Shown: positions 1 through 9,312, counted from the first letter of the stretch. The stretch is 64,000 nt of DNA from JAEUIG01 sp046349775 (GCA_046349775.1 JAXMBS010000011.1:1-64000), one strand, 5' to 3'. Notes: generated by a model from the letters alone, not told the origin. Translations and numbers: made by a program.

Positions 1-937
1 ATGTCACCTGCCGCTCCAGCATCTCGCGGACGCGCTGGCGGAACTCGGCTTCGTCGGCTGCGTTGACGCGGTCGAAAAACTCGGCCGTCATGTCCGGCAG
101 TCGCAGTCGCTTGACGTCCAGCACGTTAAACGTGGCGTGAATCGACTCACCGCGCATCTCGACGTTTTCGGCTTCCAGCGAGACCTTGATGTCGGCTTCT
201 CGGACGTCGCCGGCCGATGCGCCCTTCATCAGCTTGTCGAAGCCTTTCAGCTCACCGTCCTGCAGTCGCAGGATCGGCTTCACGCGGACCGACAGTTCGT
301 CGAGCTTGCGCAGTTCCTGGCCGTTGTGAGTGAACGTCACGTCGACCGTGACGAAATCTCCCGGCGTGACCGGTTCTTCGACCGGTTCGAGTTGACCGTA
401 ATCGGCGCGGACGAGTTCGACGTACTCGTTGACGTCGGTGTCGCTGATTTCGCGAACGGGCCGGTCGATCTTCAGGCCCTTGTAGTTCGGCAATTCGAAT
501 TCCGGCCGGACTTCGATGTCGAACTCGTACTCGAAGTCCCCCTCGTCCGGGATTTCAAACGCTTCCGGGTCGAGGTTCGGGACGTTGATCGGTTCCAGTT
601 TTTCGTCTTCCGAAATCTGTTCCAGGCTCTGCATCAGCACCTGCTGCTTGACCTGATCGGCCAGCTCCTTGCGGAACCGCTTGCGGATCAGCGCTTCGGG
701 GACGTGTCCGACGCGGAAGCCGGGGACGGCGGCCGACTCCATCATCTCGTCGATCGACTTCGTCGAAACCCGGTCGATTTCGGACCTCGGCACCGTGACG
801 CGCACGTGCCGCTTGCAGGGACCGGACTTGTCGATAACGACGTTCAGTTCCATCCGCTCCGGCTTGTCACCGCCCTCCGCAGCAGCGGCTTCGGAAGCAA
901 CGTCTTCGTCCTCGACAGCGTGGGGCTGGTCAGCCAT
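1..937 (-). CDS. tig: Trigger factor, C-terminus cut by window edge
   Basis: This is the ribosome-associated chaperone that binds near the exit tunnel and shields nascent chains. The reading frame begins at an ATG at 935-937 and runs off the left end, so about 312 N-terminal residues are present and the C-terminal chaperone arms are missing. The ribosome-binding signature GFRVGHVP sits at residues 73-80 and is followed by a basic helix (EALIRKRFRKEL). An FKBP-type PPIase-like region follows from about residue 185 (VTPGDFVTVDVTF). The first ~28 residues are an acidic, Ala/Glu-rich extension before the domain begins at MELNVVI. The gene reads away from tRNA-Gly. Identification rests on the signature motif and domain order and is firm. 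Confidence 0.93.
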   Translation of the reverse strand, partial: MADQPHAVEDEDVASEAAAAEGGDKPERMELNVVIDKSGPCKRHVRVTVPRSEIDRVSTKSIDEMMESAAVPGFRVGHVPEALIRKRFRKELADQVKQQVLMQSLEQISEDEKLEPINVPNLDPEAFEIPDEGDFEYEFDIEVRPEFELPNYKGLKIDRPVREISDTDVNEYVELVRADYGQLEPVEEPVTPGDFVTVDVTFTHNGQELRKLDELSVRVKPILRLQDGELKGFDKLMKGASAGDVREADIKVSLEAENVEMRGESIHATFNVLDVKRLRLPDMTAEFFDRVNAADEAEFRQRVREMLERQVT

Positions 938-1034
938 GGGGTACACAGTTCGCGACGTAAAGTGAGGCCAGTGCCGTACTACGGCCCAGGCACTGCGGTA
1001 CGGTCGATTCGTCGATCCGTGGAGAATCTCAAGA

Positions 1035-1106
1035 GCGGGTGAAGGGACTCGAACCCTCGACATCCACGATGGCAACGTGGTGCTCTGCCAACTGAGCTAC
1101 ACCCGC
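1035..1106 (-). tRNA. tRNA-Gly(GCC)
   Basis: Read on the minus strand, the 72-nt cloverleaf has a 7-bp acceptor stem GCGGGTG/CACCCGC and a D arm GCTC..GAGC. The anticodon stem is CCACG/CGTGG around the loop TTGCCAT, giving anticodon GCC. The T arm carries the GTTCGAGTC core. No CCA is encoded at the 3' end. It lies between tig and the RND-type gene on the same strand. Confidence 0.96.
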
Positions 1107-1149
1107 AGACTTCAGCCGTGGGGGCATTATGTCGGATGGGTGAAGATCG

Positions 1150-3540
1150 TCAAGTCTGCTCCGTGCCCTGTTTTACGGCCTCTGCCGCCGCTGTTGACTC
1201 GGGCTGCGGCGGTTGCTGATGCCAGAACAACACCAGGCACGCCGGCAGCAGCAGCAGATCACCAAACACGGCCGTCGCCATCGTGACGATCGTCAATTCG
1301 GCAAATCGGCGGGTCGGCATAAAATCGGAAAACAGCAGCACCGACAGCCCGCTGACGACCAGCAAGGTCACAATCACGATCGCCCGGCCAGTCTCGGCAT
1401 AGGTGTGGTGCACGGCCAGCGCCACGTCTTTGTGGACCTTCACCAGCTCCCGAAATCTCGCCAGGAAATGGATCGTATCGTCGACCGCGATCCCCAGGCT
1501 GATCGTGAACACGATCACATTGCTGACGTTCATCTCAAACCCGCGCAGCCCCATGTATCCCAGCGTGAACAGCAATGGCGTCGTGTTGGGTATGGCGGCA
1601 ATCAGCCCGGCCCGCAAGGAACGGAACCCGATGCCAATCGTCGAGAAGATCACGACGGAGGCGGTCAGCAGCGACGAGAACAGGTCGCGAATGACGTTTT
1701 CCATCGCCACGGTGTTGACGTATCCCTCGCCGGTGAGCGAGGCGGTTACGCCGCATCCGGGAGGAAACAGCGTCTGGATTTCGGCTTGGACCTGCTTGAT
1801 CACCTGGTGCAGGCGCCTGGTTCCGATGTCTTCCGACTTGATCAGCAGCCGCGCGCGCAGGCCGTCGGCCGTCATGAACGACGGGTAGCTCAGCGCGTCC
1901 CCGACGCGCTCCAGCAGCCACTGGCTGCGCTCCAGGCGGTCGCGGATCGACTGGTCGTCGTTCTTGAGCAGCGCAGTTGCATCCTCCTCGTCGCCACGGC
2001 CCGGCAGACTGCCGCCGATGGCGTCATGCAGGTCGAGATACGACCTTGCAAACAGCACGCCGTCCTGGTCGCGGGCGAACTGTTCGAGTTGCTTGACCCG
2101 ACGATACGTCTCCGGCTCCAGCAGCTTCGCCGGATCGCTGGCCCGCAGGTCGACTTCCAGCGGCAGCAGGCCCCCCAGTTCCCGGTCGACCAGGTGCAGC
2201 GCAACCAGCGTGGGGTGGCCGGCCTCATAGGTCTCGATCATCGACGCGTTGACGCGGACGCCGCGCGCCGTCCACACCATGCTGCCGAGGACGATCGTCG
2301 CCAGGCACAGCGTGAGCTTGGGGTGCCGATCAACGGTATCTGCCGCCCGGGTCACGATGCCCCCCAGCGGCGCGCCCTTGAGGACGGCCCGCGGCGGGCG
2401 AAAATACTGCAGCCCGCTGCCGAGCGTGCAGATGATCGTCACATACAGGCAGGCCATGCCCCAGGCGCATTGCCAGCCGAAGTCGACCAGCACGTCCGAT
2501 CGCGCATTGAACAGCGACGCGAACCCGATGGCCGTTGTCAGCATCGACAGGAGGCAGGCGTACCCCATGTGCGAGATGACCTCGCGCATCGCATCGCGGC
2601 GGTTCCCCTTGTGCTTCGGCGTCGCTTCGCCATAGTCCGAGATAATGTGCACGCAATTTGAGACGCCGATCACCAACAGCAGGATCGGCAAAATGTTGCT
2701 GATCAGGTTGAACGTCTCGCCGATCATCACCAGGCCGCCGATCGTCCAGCTCAGCCCGAAGCCGATCGCCACCAGCGGCACAATACTGCCGGACACCCGT
2801 CGGAAAACGAGCGTGAGCATCGCCATGTACAGCAGCGCGGCGAACGGCAGGAGCCGGTGCTGATCGGCCTGGAGGCCGTCGATCGTGTCCACGCGGATGA
2901 ACGGCAGGCCCGTCAGATGCACCCGGTATCCGGCCGGAGGAGGGATTTGGTCCAGCACTTTGCGGACTTCAGTGATCACTCCGCGTGTCGCATCGAGCGA
3001 CTCGACTTCCGGAGACAGGAAGCACATGAGCGCAGTGACCTTGTGGTCCCGACTTAGTAATGAACCTTCCATGAGCGGCGATTGCGCGACCAGCTTCCGC
3101 ACGCGCAGCTCCGTGAGGTCGTCGCTGTCATCGATCAACTCGTCAAGGACGGGCGTGGCGTATACGCGCGGCGGCAACCGCATGCCGCGCACAACCGTCT
3201 GCATCGTCGCGATCGAATCGATGCGGTCGACGCCGTGCAGTCGCTGAACCGCTTGGGCGACTCCGATCTGCCAGTTCAGGGCCTCGCGGGTCAGCACGTC
3301 GCGCCCCTTGTCGTGCGGCGCCTGCAGCACGACGATCAGAACGGAATCTTCGTAAGCGAAGGTTCGCTTGAAGTCGTCGAAGGACTGACGCAGTTCGGCA
3401 CTGCCGCGCAGCATCGACTCCGGCGCAAAATCGAACTCGATCCGGCTGGCCATGATCGCCGCGGCGGCGGTGATCAGCAGCTCAGTCAGCAGGACCAGGA
3501 CGGAATGCCGGACCAGAAAATCGCCAAGACGCGCAAACAT
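1150..3540 (-). CDS. RND/MMPL superfamily membrane transporter
   Basis: This 796-residue inner-membrane protein has the duplicated RND/MMPL plan. One N-terminal membrane helix (about residues 9-31) is followed by a large extracytoplasmic region. A first helix cluster lies at about 225-390 (LLPFAALLYMAMLTLVF; NILPILLLVIGVSNCVHI). A second soluble region follows, then a second helix cluster at about 635-785. The second half contains GIAVDDTIHFLARFRE, which matches the conserved acidic TM4-type motif of proton-driven MMPL/HpnN-like exporters. No adaptor or outer-membrane partner is adjacent, which fits HpnN/MmpL-like lipid or hopanoid exporters better than tripartite drug pumps. The substrate cannot be told from sequence. 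The start is the first ATG before a clean hydrophobic helix. Confidence 0.85.
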   Translation of the reverse strand: MFARLGDFLVRHSVLVLLTELLITAAAAIMASRIEFDFAPESMLRGSAELRQSFDDFKRTFAYEDSVLIVVLQAPHDKGRDVLTREALNWQIGVAQAVQRLHGVDRIDSIATMQTVVRGMRLPPRVYATPVLDELIDDSDDLTELRVRKLVAQSPLMEGSLLSRDHKVTALMCFLSPEVESLDATRGVITEVRKVLDQIPPPAGYRVHLTGLPFIRVDTIDGLQADQHRLLPFAALLYMAMLTLVFRRVSGSIVPLVAIGFGLSWTIGGLVMIGETFNLISNILPILLLVIGVSNCVHIISDYGEATPKHKGNRRDAMREVISHMGYACLLSMLTTAIGFASLFNARSDVLVDFGWQCAWGMACLYVTIICTLGSGLQYFRPPRAVLKGAPLGGIVTRAADTVDRHPKLTLCLATIVLGSMVWTARGVRVNASMIETYEAGHPTLVALHLVDRELGGLLPLEVDLRASDPAKLLEPETYRRVKQLEQFARDQDGVLFARSYLDLHDAIGGSLPGRGDEEDATALLKNDDQSIRDRLERSQWLLERVGDALSYPSFMTADGLRARLLIKSEDIGTRRLHQVIKQVQAEIQTLFPPGCGVTASLTGEGYVNTVAMENVIRDLFSSLLTASVVIFSTIGIGFRSLRAGLIAAIPNTTPLLFTLGYMGLRGFEMNVSNVIVFTISLGIAVDDTIHFLARFRELVKVHKDVALAVHHTYAETGRAIVIVTLLVVSGLSVLLFSDFMPTRRFAELTIVTMATAVFGDLLLLPACLVLFWHQQPPQPESTAAAEAVKQGTEQT

Positions 3541-3677
3541 CGCGTTGTTTTAGAGGCAGGAGCCGAAAGCCGCCAGCGGGGAGGAGGCGGGGCCATGCAG
3601 GCGAGATCAGCGGTCCGCGTCCGTTGTCTGGTCTTCTGGTGGACTTGTGGACTGGCGGCAGGGCGCCCAACTGGACC

Positions 3678-3701
3678 TCTCAGATTTGAGATTTGAGATC
3701 C
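3678..3701. repeat. Short intergenic phrase repeat
   Basis: The gap between the RND-type gene and the enolase-like pseudogene contains CAGATTTGAGATTTGAGATC, in which the unit ATTTGAG is reiterated. Similar short degenerate reiterations occur in other gaps (5059, 12893, 23731, 44521, 44631). No function is evident; it is not part of any gene. Confidence 0.5.
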
Positions 3702-3728
3702 GACCGATTCGGACATTGATACGGGATG

Positions 3729-5051
3729 TCATTGACTCCGCGCGAGTGTCGATCGGCTGGCGAACGGGGCGTCCGGTCCGAGCCATTCTTCCAGGCGCAG
3801 CAGCCGGTTGTATTTGGCCAGCCGCTCACTGCGGGCGACTGACCCGATCTTGATCTGTCCCGCCCCCGTGCCGACGGCCAGATCGGCAATCGTGAAGTCC
3901 TCGGTCTCGCCGCTCCTGGCCGAGACCACCGGCCGATAGTTGGACCGGCGGCAGGCGACCAGCGCCTCCAGCGTCTCCCACAGCGTGCCAATCTGATTCA
4001 GCTTGATCAGCACGCTGTTCGCGACGCCCGCCGCGACCCCCTCCTCGATTCGCGCAACGTTCGTCGTGAACAGATCGTCGCCCAGCAACTGGACCTTCGA
4101 TCCCAGCGCGTCGGTCAGCAGCCGCCAGCCGTCCCAGTCGTCCTCGGCCAGTCCGTCCTCGATGCTGACAATCGGATACCGTGCGACCCAGTCCGCCAAT
4201 CGTTCCACCATCCCCTCGGCGCTCAGCGAACGGCCGCCTTCGGACTGCAGACGATACTCACCGTCGGCAAAGAAGTGCGTGGCGGCGACATCGAGCGCGA
4301 TCGCGACGTCGCGGCCTGGTTCGAGTCGGGCCGCCGCAGTCGCCTCGACAACGAGTTGCAGCGCTTCGTTGTCCGGCAGTTGCGAGGCCGTAGCCACCCT
4401 CAGCCGCCGACGAGTTCCCTCGAATCCTGCCCGCGGGCAATGCGCTGAGGACCGCATATACCCGGACTGTCCATTCCAGCGCCCTGCGAGTAGGACACGT
4501 TGCACCAATCGGGACCATCAAGAGCTGGTCTGAAAGTCGAGCTGACATCGCGTGTTTGCCGCCGGAAATCATGTTGACCATCGGCAGCGGCAACGACATT
4601 GCGGCGTTGCTGTCTACTCCTCCGGCCAGCAGCGCATCACCGGAACAGCGTGCATGTGCCGCGCCAGTGGAATTCCAGCGACTTTCGCCGCCGCATGCGC
4701 CAAATAGCGGAACGGCAAGAATTGCGTTCGCGCGCAGCAGAATTTGTCTGGCGTACCGTCCGCTTCGCACATGGCCGCGTCGATCGCCTGCTGGTCGCCG
4801 GAATCCAGCCCAATCACCGCCGGGGCGAGCAGCGTGCGGACGTGCGTCACCACTTCGAGCACGCCCAGGCCGCCGGCGCTCGTCATCGGTGTCGCGGAGT
4901 TCAGGCGCTCATACCGGCCGGTGCTGGCGCGCTGGGAGCAATCGCGCTCCATGACATCACCGCAATGGACTTCGGCTTCGACGGTGGGCCGTCCGCGACT
5001 GTCAAGGACTTCGCGGGCGACGACGGCGGTAATGCGGGAAGAACTGGACAT
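3729..5051 (-). pseudogene. Degenerate enolase paralogue with two compensating frameshifts
   Basis: The product resembles enolase (2-phosphoglycerate dehydratase) along its whole length: AREVLDSRGRPTVEAEV at the N-terminus, IALDVAATHFF, IVSIEDGLAEDDWDGW, LLGDDLF, VLIKLNQIGT and GQIKIGSVARSERL. Two frameshifts, near 4620 and 4385, cancel each other, so the central segment (PMVNMISGGKHA; MVPIGA) lies in another frame. Several functional positions are changed by substitution, which sequencing indels cannot explain. SGASTG is QRASTG, the QEFM glutamate is leucine in DQLLM, GDEGGF is SAAEGGY, and the active-site histidine of SHRSGETED is alanine (SARSGETED). The metal-binding Asp/Glu/Asp and the two lysines remain. 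I infer a paralogue that has lost enolase activity. It may be a decaying pseudogene. Confidence 0.75.
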
Positions 5052-5058
5052 GTAAGCA

Positions 5059-5089
5059 AGACGTCAGAGGTCAGACGTTAGACGTCAGG
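5059..5089. repeat. Short intergenic phrase repeat
   Basis: Immediately upstream of the enolase-like gene, AGACGTCAG and GTCAGACGT variants are reiterated over about 30 bases. This is the same style of short degenerate direct repeat seen in other gaps of the window. No promoter or known regulatory element was recognised in it. Confidence 0.45.
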
Positions 5090-5245
5090 GGGTACTGAGC
5101 CACGCTTCGGGCCATACGACGAACTTCAGTTTAGCGTCGTCAGTGACGATCCGCCTGTTGGAATGCCGGCTTGTGCGACATACCCGGAGCGCCGGTGTAT
5201 GATCCGCATCCATCTTCCTGAACCAATCCAGCTCGCAATACTTCG

Positions 5246-6724
5246 ATGTCAGCGACGATGAATGCGTCTTCAACGCCCGCGCCCGTTCCCGATCACGGCT
5301 GTCTCCCCGCCTGGGAGCCGGCCGATCTGCCGGAACCGCTGCCGTTCAACGTGAAGAACGCGCTGAAGACGATCGGCCCGGGCGCGATCCTGCTGGCGGC
5401 GGCGATCGGCGGCGGCGAGTGGATCATCGGGCCGATGATGGTCGTCAAGTACGGTGCCGGTATTCTCTGGATCGCCACGGCGGCGATCATCCTGCAGATG
5501 CTGTTCAACTTGGAAGGCTGCCGGTACACGCTTGCGACCGGCGAGCCGATCCTGACTGGCATCATGCGCTCAGTCCGGGGCCGATGACCTGGGCATCGGC
5601 GTATAGCCTGCTGGAGTTGCTCAACTGTCGGTCCCCGCACTGGCCAAGGGGTGCGCGGCCGTACTGTTTTCCACGTTCTCCGGGCGATTGCCGCTAAAGA
5701 CGGATGACCACGGCGATCACGCTGATCGCGAGCGGGATTATCGTAGGCTCGGTCGTTCTGTTGCTGTCTGGCAAGTCGATCGGCGCGTCTTGGAGCGACT
5801 TTCCTGGGCGATGATCGTATTCATCTTCGTCTTCCTGATTGTGGCAAACGTCTGTTTTGTCGGCAGAGCACTGGGGGCGTGGGGCGGAGTTTTGTTATTC
5901 CGCATGGATTGCCGGCCAATCTCGACGTCGCGGCTCGTCTGTACATTCGCGGCGACGGCGGGATCCGGCGGGCTGGGGAACCTCGTCATTACGGTGGTTC
6001 CGCGACAAGGGGCTCGGAATGGGGGCCGGATGGGGCATATCCGGGGCGCCGCCGAGCATGGTGGGCAAAATGCGGCGCCAGTGGGCTGCCGGTTCCTGCG
6101 ACCGATGCCAACGCGTCGCGCTGGCGGTCCTGGTGGAAGTACGCCGTTCTCGACCAAACGATCCTTTGGGCCGGCGGATGCTTCCTGGGGATGTTCCTGA
6201 ACGTGAACCTCGCCTCGGCGATTGTTCCGCCGGATGTCACCATCGCGAACGAAGCCGCCGGCACATTTCAGGCGCAGTACATGGCCGAGCATGCGTGGCG
6301 CGGGTTCTGGGCCCTTTCGCTGCTGAACGGGTTCTGGATCCTGTACTCCACGCATCTCGGCAACACCGACACCCTCGTGCGCACGCTCTGCGACCTCGGC
6401 TGGGCCGGCGTCCCCGCGATTCGACGCTGGCCAATTGGCCGCGTGTACGCCGTCATCCTGATCGTGCTGACGGTCTGGGGCCTGATCAGCATCCACTTGG
6501 GCGATGTGCTGCAGTTGTTCAAAATCCTGGGCTCTCTCGCGAATCCAGTCCTGGCGCTGGCCGCGATCCAGATCTGGCGCGTCAATCGCCGATTCCTGCC
6601 TCCGGCCGCGCGACCGCCCCTGTGGCGACAGGCGGGACTTCTGCTAACCGCGCTCGCTTATGGGGCCGTTACGGTGATCGTCGCTTACGACCTGTACGCG
6701 ACGTTGACGAAGCCGACCACTTGA
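5246..6724 (+). pseudogene. Nramp-family metal-ion transporter, multiply frameshifted
   Basis: The N-terminal part (5246-5587) reads MSATMNAS..LKTIGPGAILLAAAIGGGEWIIGP, like Nramp/MntH-type transporters of planctomycetes. The C-terminal part (about 6130-6724) is a clean hydrophobic frame with WWKYAVLDQTILWAGG, CFLGMFLNVNLASAI and several further membrane helices up to the stop. In between, recognisable pieces lie in all three frames: TTAITLIASGIIVGSVVLLL near 5704, LERLSWAMIVFIFVFLIV near 5790, FAATAGSGGLGNLVIT near 5945 and WFRDKGLGMGAG near 5995. At least four indels are needed to join them. As written the gene cannot give a full transporter. It is either a pseudogene or a badly sequenced intact gene. 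Confidence 0.7.
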
Positions 6725-6762
6725 GAAACGGGGGAAAACTCGAGCCTGAGATCGACACGCTG

Positions 6763-6996
6763 ATGGCAAATCGAGATGACCAGGGCGCGCCGCTGCGCAA
6801 ACCGCCCACGGCAGCTGAGAAGCAGCTGCAGCTCCTTTCTCGCATTACCACCGGCGTTCTGATCGTTGTGGTGGTCGGAGCTTTATACGAGCGTTACGTC
6901 CTCGGGGAGCATTCATTGGGGCCGTATGTTCCCATCGTGGCCCTGGCATTCCTCGGAACACGCATTGCGTCACGCTGGACTGCGCGCCGCCCGTAG
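6763..6996 (+). CDS. Small two-helix membrane protein, unknown function
   Basis: This is a 77-residue protein starting MANRDDQGAPLRKPPTAAEK. It has a charged Pro-rich N-terminus and two hydrophobic stretches, ITTGVLIVVVVGALYERYVL (about residues 27-46) and PYVPIVALAFLGTRIASRW (about 53-71). It begins 39 nt after the stop of the Nramp-like gene and reads the same way, so the two could form a transcription unit. No family was recognised. The ATG was chosen because the open frame upstream is only the shadow of the transporter. Confidence 0.5.
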   Translation: MANRDDQGAPLRKPPTAAEKQLQLLSRITTGVLIVVVVGALYERYVLGEHSLGPYVPIVALAFLGTRIASRWTARRP

Positions 6997-7039
6997 CCTG
7001 GCGATGCGGGGCCGCTGGGAGCCGGCTCCTCGCGCCCTA

Positions 7040-8740
7040 CTAGCCGCCCTTCTTCTGAATCTTCGCCCACGTGTCCTTCAATGTCACGCTGCGATTGAAC
7101 ACCGGCTTGTCGGGCGCGGAGTCCGGATCGACGCAGAAGTAGCCGAGCCGCTCGAACTGCCACTGGCTGCCGGCCTCGGCGGTCTTCAGTGAGGGCTCGA
7201 GCTTGCAGCCGGCAAGCGTCTCCAGCGAATTCGGATTAAGGTAGTTCTTCCAGTCCTCGGTTTCGGGGACCTCGCTGAGGTTTTCGATCCGGCAGAGGTG
7301 GTCGTACAGCCGGCATGCGGCGTCGATGGCGTGTTTCGCACTGACCCAGTGCAGCGTGGCCTTCACCTTGCGGCCATCGGGCGCGTCGCCGCCGCGCGTG
7401 GCCGGGTCGTAGGTGCAGCGCAGCTCGACGACGTTGCCGGCCGCGTCCTTGATCGCCTCCTCGCACTTGATGAAGTACGCGTACCGCAGTCGGACCTCGC
7501 GGCCGGGGGCCAGCCGGAAGAACTGCTTGGGGGGATCCTCCATGAAGTCGTCGCGCTCGATGTACAGCTCGCGCGAGAACGGCACCTTGCGCGTGCCGGC
7601 CGATTCGTCTTCGGGATTGTTGACGGCGTCCAGTTCGTCGACCTGACCTTCGGGACAGTTCGTGATCACGACCTTCAGCGGACGGAGGACCGCCATCCGT
7701 CGCGGCGCGCGCTGGTTGAGGTCGTCGCGGAGAGCGTTTTCCAGGACGACCATGTCGGTCAGGCCGTTGTAGCGGGTGACGCCGATCGTGCCGCAGAACG
7801 CGCGAATCGCCTCCGGCGTGTAGCCGCGGCGGCGCAGGCCGCACAGCGTCGGCATGCGTGGATCGTCCCAGCCGGACATCATGCCGTTCTTCACCAGTTC
7901 GAGCAGCTTGCGCTTGCTCATCACGGTGTACGTGAGATTGAGCCGCGCGAACTCGTACTGCCGCGACGGGAAGATTTCCAGCTTTTCGATGCACCAGTCG
8001 TACAGCACTCGATGAGTCTCGAACTCCAGCGTGCAGATCGAGTGGGTGACGTTCTCAATCGCGTCGCACTGGCCGTGGGCAAAGTCGTACATCGGATAGA
8101 TGCACCACTTGTCGCCAGTCCGGTGGTGATGCGCATGCTTGATCCGGTACAAGACCGGGTCGCGCATGATCAGGTGCGGATCGGCCATGTCGATCTTCGC
8201 CCGCAGAACATGCGCACCATCCGGGAACTCACCGGCCTTCATCCGCCGGAACCGGTCGAGGTTCTCCTCGACCGACCGGTTGCGGTACTTGCTCTCCACG
8301 CCCGGCTCGGTTGCCGTCCCGCGCTGTTTGCGGATCGCCTCCACATCCTGGCTGTCGACGTAGGCCAGCCCCTTCTTGATGAGCTTCTCGGCCCATTCAT
8401 AGAGCTGGTCGAAATCGTCGCTGGCGTAGCGCAGATCGTCCCACTCAAAGCCGACCCAGCGGACGTCCTCCTGGATGGACTCGACGTACTCGGTGTCTTC
8501 GGTCACCGGGTTGGTGTCGTCGAACCGCAGCGTGCACTGGCCGCCGAATTCGCGCGCGATGCCGAAGTTCAGACAGATCGACTTGGCGTGGCCGATGTGC
8601 AGGTAGCCATTGGGCTCGGGCGGGAAGCGCGTCTTGACGCGGCCGCCGTTCTTTCCGGCGGCGACGTCAGCGGCGACGATCTGGCGGACGAAATCGAGCG
8701 GGCGGTCGGCGGGTGTGGAAGCGGGCGATTCAGTGGACAT
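7040..8740 (-). CDS. glnS: Glutaminyl-tRNA synthetase
   Basis: This enzyme charges tRNA-Gln with glutamine in the cytoplasm and is a class I synthetase. PPEPNGYLHIGHAKS contains the HIGH motif (residues 48-51 from the ATG at 8740). VMSKRKL is the KMSKS-type loop, and the C-terminal half is the anticodon-binding beta-barrel region (YAYFIKCEEAIKD; ATLHWVSAKHAIDA). The length, 566 residues, fits bacterial GlnRS. An in-frame GTG at 8762-8764 would add eight residues, but it falls inside the parS-like palindrome at 8757-8772, so I prefer the downstream ATG. Neither start has a strong Shine-Dalgarno sequence. A dedicated GlnRS implies that this organism need not rely only on the Glu-tRNA(Gln) amidotransferase route. 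Confidence 0.95.
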   Translation of the reverse strand: MSTESPASTPADRPLDFVRQIVAADVAAGKNGGRVKTRFPPEPNGYLHIGHAKSICLNFGIAREFGGQCTLRFDDTNPVTEDTEYVESIQEDVRWVGFEWDDLRYASDDFDQLYEWAEKLIKKGLAYVDSQDVEAIRKQRGTATEPGVESKYRNRSVEENLDRFRRMKAGEFPDGAHVLRAKIDMADPHLIMRDPVLYRIKHAHHHRTGDKWCIYPMYDFAHGQCDAIENVTHSICTLEFETHRVLYDWCIEKLEIFPSRQYEFARLNLTYTVMSKRKLLELVKNGMMSGWDDPRMPTLCGLRRRGYTPEAIRAFCGTIGVTRYNGLTDMVVLENALRDDLNQRAPRRMAVLRPLKVVITNCPEGQVDELDAVNNPEDESAGTRKVPFSRELYIERDDFMEDPPKQFFRLAPGREVRLRYAYFIKCEEAIKDAAGNVVELRCTYDPATRGGDAPDGRKVKATLHWVSAKHAIDAACRLYDHLCRIENLSEVPETEDWKNYLNPNSLETLAGCKLEPSLKTAEAGSQWQFERLGYFCVDPDSAPDKPVFNRSVTLKDTWAKIQKKGG

Positions 8741-8756
8741 GGGCAAGTTCAACGAA

Positions 8757-8772
8757 GGTTTCACGTGAAACG
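8757..8772. promoter_or_regulatory. parS-like ParB-binding site
   Basis: GGTTTCACGTGAAACG matches the bacterial parS consensus TGTTTCACGTGAAACA at 14 of 16 positions. It contains the complete 14-bp perfect palindrome GTTTCACGTGAAAC and differs only at the two outermost bases. It lies between glnS and rnhA, at or just before the glnS start. In most bacteria parS sites cluster near the replication origin and nucleate ParB spreading. No parA or parB gene is in this window. Confidence 0.75.
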
Positions 8773-8829
8773 CGACGGGATTGTAGCAACTCAGGAAATG
8801 AGCGTTAGAGCGGTTTCCCGACGCAGGCG

Positions 8830-9312
8830 CTACCCGCGAAACTGTTGCGCGGCAGCCACGGCCAGCTCGTCGCAGCGTTCGTTTTCCGGATGTCCGCTGT
8901 GTCCTTTAATGACCTTGAAGCGGACAACGTGGTTCGCCAGCAGTTCATCCAGCCGCCGCCACAGGTCCTCGTTCTTCAGCGGCTTGAGCTTGCCCCCTTC
9001 TTTTCGTTTCCAGCCGTTGCGCTTCCAGCCGGGGAGCCACTCGGACGAACCCTTGGCGACGTAAGTGCTGTCCGTCACCAGTTCCACTTTTGAGCGGGCC
9101 GTCAGCGCGGCCAGGCCTTCGATGACGGCCTGCAGTTCCATCTGATTGTTGGTCGTCAGTGCGGCGCCGCCGGAAGCTTCTTTCTCCTTGCCACTGGCGG
9201 GGTGCCGGAGGATGTAGGCCCAGCCTCCGGGGCCCGGATTGCCGCTGCACGCGCCGTCGGAGAAGAGCTGGACAAACGGCAGCGGGGCGGAGTTCGGGGG
9301 TGCGTCGCCCAT
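8830..9312 (-). CDS. rnhA: Ribonuclease HI
   Basis: This enzyme cleaves the RNA strand of RNA-DNA hybrids (Okazaki primers, R-loops). From the ATG at 9312 it is 160 residues, close to E. coli RNase HI. The catalytic carboxylates are all visible: D19 in LFSDGAC, E59 in NQMELQA, D81 in LVTDSTY and D148 in ERCDELA. The GH of the substrate loop is in VIKGHSGHPENE. WLPGWKRNGWKRKEGGKLKPL resembles the basic handle region typical of type HI. An upstream in-frame ATG at 9414 would add 34 residues that do not resemble the family, so I chose the shorter form. It sits between glnS and infA on the same strand. Confidence 0.95.
   Translation of the reverse strand: MGDAPPNSAPLPFVQLFSDGACSGNPGPGGWAYILRHPASGKEKEASGGAALTTNNQMELQAVIEGLAALTARSKVELVTDSTYVAKGSSEWLPGWKRNGWKRKEGGKLKPLKNEDLWRRLDELLANHVVRFKVIKGHSGHPENERCDELAVAAAQQFRG

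Noticed and set aside
137..1042. 301-codon plus-strand frame over trigger factor
   Set aside because: The minus strand encodes trigger factor with its ribosome-binding signature; this frame is a shadow.
1213..2661. Long plus-strand open frame of 482 codons opposite the RND-type gene
   Set aside because: It is His/Gln/Arg-rich without domains and lies antisense to a well-supported membrane protein, a common artefact in high-GC genomes.
7298..9064. 588-codon plus-strand frame antisense to glnS and rnhA
   Set aside because: Both opposite genes have full catalytic motifs; the antisense text matches no family.
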